Below, one piece after another: positions 9,001 through 11,962 of a stretch of 11,962 bases of DNA. The notes under the pieces are model-generated. The model was not told where the DNA came from and did not search any database. It saw nothing but the letters and a program-made list of their open reading frames with translations. The DNA is from an uncultured Sutterella sp. GTDB taxonomy: Bacteria > Pseudomonadota > Gammaproteobacteria > Burkholderiales > Burkholderiaceae_F. Numbering within the stretch: the first letter of the stretch is position 1; every line of letters begins with the position of its first letter. The stretch lies in assembly GCA_900764215.1 (NCBI GenBank), contig CAAFNI010000119.1, positions 1-11,962 on the forward strand, in the 5' to 3' direction. The position numbers were made by a program, and so were the translations under genes.

Positions 9001-11614
9001 CTGCAAGCGTGCCAGCAAGCTTGAGGCGCTGCCGTTCTCCGCCCGAGAGCGTCGTCAAGGGCTGTCCGAGCTTAAGGTAGCCGAGACCCACGCTGCAGAG
9101 CTGCTGAAGCCCGGAGGTGATGGCGGGGTGCTCGAAGAAGAGTCCCACAGCCTCTTTCGCCGTCATGTCCAGCACGTCGGCAATGCTGTACTCCTGGTCA
9201 TCGGAAAGGCGGAGCTTTACTTCCAGCGTGGATGCCTTGTAGCGTTTTCCGCCGCATTCCGGACAGGGGAGGTAGACGTCCGAGAGGAACTGCATTTCGA
9301 TATGCTCGGATCCTGAGCCTCCGCAGGCGGGGCATCGGCCGTTGCCGGCGTTGAATGAAAAGTCGCCGTAACCGAGCTCAAGGTGCCGCGCCGTAGGCGT
9401 GGCTGCAAAAAGCCGGCGGATGCCGTCAAAGCTCCCGACATAGCTCACGGGATTCCCTCGGGTCGTGCGTCCGATCGGGCTTTGGTCGACGAAAATGACG
9501 TCTTTGGGAATGCGGCCCTCAAGTCCGTCGAATCTGCCCGGCTGAGCCGTGCCTTTCCCCAGCACGCGCTCCAGGGCGGGCACGAGGATGTCGGAGACCA
9601 GCGTTGATTTGCCCGAGCCGGATACGCCCGCGATCGCGACGAAGGCTCCCATTGGGATGCTTACGTCGACATGGCGAAGATTGTGCTCTGCAGCTCCTTT
9701 TATGACAAGACGGGGCGTCTCGGCCGTGACGGGCTTGGGGGCGGGACGCTCTACGCGGCGCCGTCCGGAAAGATAGTCGCCCGTCAGGCTCCTTGCGTTG
9801 AGTGCTTCTCTCGAGGCGCCGTCAAAGATGATTTCTCCGCCGGCGGTGCCGGATCCCGGTCCCATGTCGATGAGGCGGTTGGCCGCCAGCATCACCTGAG
9901 GATCGTGTTCCACGACGACCAGGGTGTTTCCTGCTTCGGTCAGACGGCGCATGATGCCGTTGACGCGGTGCATGTCGCGCGGATGCAGGCCGATCGACGG
10001 CTCGTCAAGCACAAAGAGCGTATTGACGAGCGCTGTTCCGAGGGCGGTCGTGAGGCTTACGCGCTGAACTTCGCCGCCGGAAAGCGTGCGGCTCTGGCGG
10101 TCTAGGGTCAGGTATCCTACGCCGACATCGCAGAGAAATGAAAGTCTTGATCCGATTTCGTCGAGCAGCATCTGCTCGGACTCGTTTGCGCCCGCGCGGC
10201 GCAGCTTGAAGAAGTCGCGCAGGTCTTCAATCGGAATCGTCATGAGCTCGTGATAGTTGAAACCGGGAAGCGCCGCATAGGCCTCGTCGGAAATCGTCGT
10301 TCCCAACGGCTTGAAGAGGCCGCCTTCCGCGGTATTGGCAAGCACGACTTGTTTCTCGGAAAGCGTCCCGTATCGCCAGAACAGCGACGTCTGCTTCAGA
10401 TGCGAGCCTGCGCATGAGGGACAGCGCACATAGGAGCGGTAGCGTGAGAGCAGCATGCGCACATGCATTTTGTAGGCCTTGCTTTCAAGCCATTCGAAGA
10501 AGCGTCCGATGCCGTACCATTGCGTGCGCCAATTGCCCGTCCAGTCGTCTCCGCCTTCCCAGAGCCATCGCTTCTCTTCGTCGGAGAGCTCTTCATAAGG
10601 CCGGTTGGTGCGGATGCCGCGTTCGGCGGCGTAGGCGAGCATTTCTTCCTCGCATTCGCGGAAGGCATTCGTGGTCCAGGACTTGACGGCGCCTTCTTCA
10701 AGCGTCTTCGACGGGTCGGGAATGACGAGCGTCGGATCCACCGTGATGATGCGGCCAAAGCCGCGGCATTGTTCGCAGGCGCCAACGGGAGAGTTGAAGC
10801 TGAAAAGAGACGGAGAGGGGTGAGAAAAGGCGCGGTCGCAGTCCGCACAGAGAAACCCCTTTTTATAGGGGGCGAGCAGCGTCGAGCCGTCCCCTGTCTT
10901 GATGCGCACGGCCATGGCGCCTGCGCCCTTGTCGAGAGCTTGTTCGATCGCCTCGATCGCACGGACGCGTTCAACTGAGGAGGCGCGGAATCGGTCCGCC
11001 GTCACGGTGAGGATCGTGCCGTCGACGTCGGGACGGCGCGCTTCAATGTGCGTGAAGCCCTGTGCCGACAGGCCGGCCTCGGCCGTCTCAATCGCAAGCG
11101 AGGCGGGCACCTTCATGTCAAAGGTGATGAGAACGCGGCTCTCCAGCCCTTCGGGTGTTTCGGCCAGACGCTCGAGCACGTCATCCCAAATGGTCTGGGG
11201 CGTGTGTTCAACGACGCGGCGGCCGCAACCGGGACAGTAGAGCTCGGCATGGTGGGCAAAAAGAAGCTTGATGTGATCGTTGAGCTCCGTCATCGTGCCT
11301 ACCGTCGAGCGCGACGTTCGCACGGAGCTGTTCTGGTCAATGGCGATGGCGGGCGGCACGCCTTCGATGCGTTCGACATGCGGGCGGTCCATGCGGTCCA
11401 GGAACTGGCGGGCGTACGGACTGAAGGTTTCAACGTAGCGGCGCTGTCCCTCCGCATAAAGCGTGTCGAAGACGAGCGAACTCTTGCCTGAGCCGGAGAG
11501 TCCCGTCACAACGGTGAATTCTCCGGTGCGCAGATCCAGATCAATGTTTTTCAGGTTGTTTTGCCGGGCTCCGCGAATGCGGATAAGGGCTTCAGTCGGC
11601 GCGGTGTCGGTCAT
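6029..11614 (-). CDS. uvrA: Tandem double-length UvrA (excinuclease ABC subunit A, two fused units)
   Basis: UvrA is the damage-recognition ATPase of nucleotide excision repair; it normally acts as a homodimer of roughly 940 residues that loads UvrB. This protein is 1861 residues and holds two whole UvrA units: 1 to about 965, and about 998 to the end, joined by a linker near 966-997. Four ATP cassettes are seen, with Walker A lysines K44, K669, K1034 and K1555, LSGGE signatures at 511-515, 856-860, 1395-1399 and 1740-1744, and Walker B DE pairs at 537-538, 888-889, 1421-1422 and 1776-1777. None has lost a key residue. Zinc CxxC pairs: C256/C259 with C280/C283 and C761/C764 with C784/C787 in unit 1; C1254/C1257 with C1278/C1281 and C1650/C1653 with C1673/C1676 in unit 2. 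Unit 1 keeps an insertion domain (about 290-397) but lacks the RKGE-type core of the UvrB-binding domain. Unit 2 keeps that core (RRQKG, 1153-1157) but only about 30 residues where the insertion domain should be. It is convergent with lptG. I see no LexA-type CTGT-N8-ACAG box upstream. A second, normal-length uvrA may exist elsewhere. Confidence 0.93.
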   Translation of the reverse strand: MTDTAPTEALIRIRGARQNNLKNIDLDLRTGEFTVVTGLSGSGKSSLVFDTLYAEGQRRYVETFSPYARQFLDRMDRPHVERIEGVPPAIAIDQNSSVRTSRSTVGTMTELNDHIKLLFAHHAELYCPGCGRRVVEHTPQTIWDDVLERLAETPEGLESRVLITFDMKVPASLAIETAEAGLSAQGFTHIEARRPDVDGTILTVTADRFRASSVERVRAIEAIEQALDKGAGAMAVRIKTGDGSTLLAPYKKGFLCADCDRAFSHPSPSLFSFNSPVGACEQCRGFGRIITVDPTLVIPDPSKTLEEGAVKSWTTNAFRECEEEMLAYAAERGIRTNRPYEELSDEEKRWLWEGGDDWTGNWRTQWYGIGRFFEWLESKAYKMHVRMLLSRYRSYVRCPSCAGSHLKQTSLFWRYGTLSEKQVVLANTAEGGLFKPLGTTISDEAYAALPGFNYHELMTIPIEDLRDFFKLRRAGANESEQMLLDEIGSRLSFLCDVGVGYLTLDRQSRTLSGGEVQRVSLTTALGTALVNTLFVLDEPSIGLHPRDMHRVNGIMRRLTEAGNTLVVVEHDPQVMLAANRLIDMGPGSGTAGGEIIFDGASREALNARSLTGDYLSGRRRVERPAPKPVTAETPRLVIKGAAEHNLRHVDVSIPMGAFVAIAGVSGSGKSTLVSDILVPALERVLGKGTAQPGRFDGLEGRIPKDVIFVDQSPIGRTTRGNPVSYVGSFDGIRRLFAATPTARHLELGYGDFSFNAGNGRCPACGGSGSEHIEMQFLSDVYLPCPECGGKRYKASTLEVKLRLSDDQEYSIADVLDMTAKEAVGLFFEHPAITSGLQQLCSVGLGYLKLGQPLTTLSGGERQRLKLAGTLAEGLSVSRRGPGKLFVFDEPTTGLHFDDTATLVRVLDGLVCLGHSVLVIEHNLDVLNTADWIIELGPDGGQQGGDVVFEGTPDEIAAKTDSFTGRALKDWRDVLDGRAATRESFFNFPPMQRATPEDNARILVQGAREHNLKNLSVSIPRDKFTVVTGPSGSGKSTLAFDLVFAEGQRRYLESLNAYARSMVQPAPAPDVDAIRGIPPTVAIEQRTSRGGLRSTVATTTELLHYLRLLFVKLGTQYCPECGVPASPQSRDDIIKAIRQDYAAGRIAVLAPIVRRQKGIFRAEMQAAADKGFRTMRVDGAYVDISAKIPQLARYSEHDLELLAGVCGANEEVLEKIVDSALLQGRGRLIVTSSLPEEALPNTSDKDVFYSTLAACPSCLKSFPALDPKLFSYNSSAGACPKCSGYGLITSALKKAQKKGEAFRTDFSSIEDAELCPACAGARLNPVALAVQWHERSIADFGGMTIDDVADFFRNVQLDGREAVIAHDAVAEIQSRLSFLQEVGLGYLTLDRSAPTLSGGEAQRIRLAAQLGSNLRGVCYVLDEPTIGLHPRDNRILLDAIDRLTRQGNTLLVVEHDEDTIRQADHIIDIGPGSGVRGGELVAEGTIDDIMKCERSLTGEYLRNPGRHMHFPVKAFDRQSDPAVSVINPCRHNLACGVVEFPLNRLTVVTGVSGSGKSTLTREVLFENLARNLGEPAEKMQWKGCDGISGFESIARVLEVDQSPIGKTPRSCPATYVGFFDNIRALFAGTNEGKARGYGAGRFSFNNAGGRCEACAGQGLRTIEMAFLPDVKVPCEICHGARFNPETLAVTWKNRNIGEILQMQVDEAVEFFSSMPTIAHPLKLLQDIGLGYLTLGQPSPTLSGGEAQRIKLVSELTKVKDETVGRGRKSPHTLYVLDEPTVGLHMADVDKLIVVLKRLVEAGNTVIVVEHNLDLMAQADWIIDMGPEGGAGGGRVVAAGTPEALAASSTHTGKALRAHLKAH

Positions 11615-11760
11615 GCTCTGTCAATCCAGTTTATGGGATGAGATTCATGCAGACTACCGCAACCGGAAGGGAAAAGGGGACGTTTGCGCAGGACGAGTTT
11701 TTTCGACGGTGATGCGGGTTACATATCTTTACAAATGTCGCTTTCTTTTTCTGAGAAGTA
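11615..11760. other. Intergenic region between uvrA and tRNA-Ala
   Basis: This stretch separates the divergently transcribed uvrA and the tRNA pair and must hold the uvrA promoter. No convincing -35/-10 pair is visible on the - strand; the only Shine-Dalgarno-like bases before the uvrA ATG are a weak AGAG. No gene or SOS box was found. Confidence 0.5.
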
Positions 11761-11769
11761 TGGTATAGT
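11761..11769 (+). promoter_or_regulatory. Extended -10 promoter of the tRNA-Ala/Glu operon
   Basis: TGGTATAGT combines an extended TG motif with the -10 hexamer TATAGT, 20 bp before the mature 5' end of tRNA-Ala. No good -35 hexamer is seen at 16-18 bp, which the extended -10 could compensate for. Confidence 0.5.
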
Positions 11770-11788
11770 TCTGCTTCTCCACTTCTAG

Positions 11789-11864
<76 letters not shown>

Positions 11865-11872
11865 CGATTAAG

Positions 11873-11948
11873 GTCCCTATCGTCTAGAGGCCTAGGACAC
11901 GACCCTTTCACGGTCGGTACCGGGGTTCGAATCCCCGTGGGGACGCCA
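11873..11948 (+). tRNA. gltX-adjacent-type tRNA-Glu: tRNA-Glu (anticodon UUC)
   Basis: This 76-nt tRNA decodes GAA and GAG. The acceptor GTCCCTA pairs with TGGGGAC (one U:G wobble), the anticodon arm CGACC-CTTTCAC-GGTCG carries TTC at 11907-11909, the T arm is CGGGG-TTCGAAT-CCCCG, and GCCA ends the gene. It closely resembles E. coli tRNA-Glu. Only 14 bases follow it in the window, so no terminator or downstream gene can be seen. The symbol field is descriptive only; no specific gene name is supported. Confidence 0.96.
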
Positions 11949-11962
11949 GTTTCAAAGCCCGA

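Noticed and set aside
11615..11760. LexA (SOS) box expected upstream of uvrA
   Set aside because: No CTGT-N8-ACAG match was seen. The nearest, CTGT at 11618, has no partner half at the right spacing.

Overview
The window reads as chromosomal DNA of a betaproteobacterium, probably order Burkholderiales. The 23S and 5S rRNA sequences have the betaproteobacterial look, and lptF, lptG and the tRNA-Ala(GGC)/tRNA-Glu(UUC) pair fit that group. A gut-type Sutterellaceae member (Sutterella/Parasutterella-like) is my best guess, but it rests on impression and not on a search.

Layout, left to right. Positions 1-3205 are the 3' part of an rRNA operon on the + strand: the last bases of the 16S-23S spacer, a complete 23S rRNA, a short spacer, a 5S rRNA and a strong intrinsic terminator. 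Positions 3206-3685 have no gene but hold an unusual cluster of six DnaA boxes, two exact matches to the IHF consensus and a T-rich tandem repeat that resembles an unwinding element. This is either a replication origin or a DnaA-titrating/reactivating site. The lptF-lptG operon follows (3686-5957, + strand). It encodes the two membrane subunits of the transporter that extracts lipopolysaccharide from the inner membrane. A short gap with a perfect 12-bp hairpin separates it from a convergent 5.6-kb gene on the - strand (6029-11614).

That gene encodes a double-length UvrA of 1861 residues: two complete UvrA units in tandem, with four ATP-binding cassettes, so in effect a UvrA dimer in one chain. 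The halves have diverged in a complementary way. The first keeps a full-length DNA-insertion domain but has a degenerate UvrB-binding domain. The second keeps a UvrB-binding-like domain but has lost the insertion domain. Divergent from it, at the right end, are an extended -10 promoter and two tRNA genes, Ala(GGC) and Glu(UUC), both with encoded CCA.

The genes do not form one pathway. They are housekeeping functions (translation, outer-membrane biogenesis, DNA repair) placed side by side. The most noteworthy items are the DnaA/IHF cluster in the rRNA-lptF gap and the asymmetric tandem UvrA.
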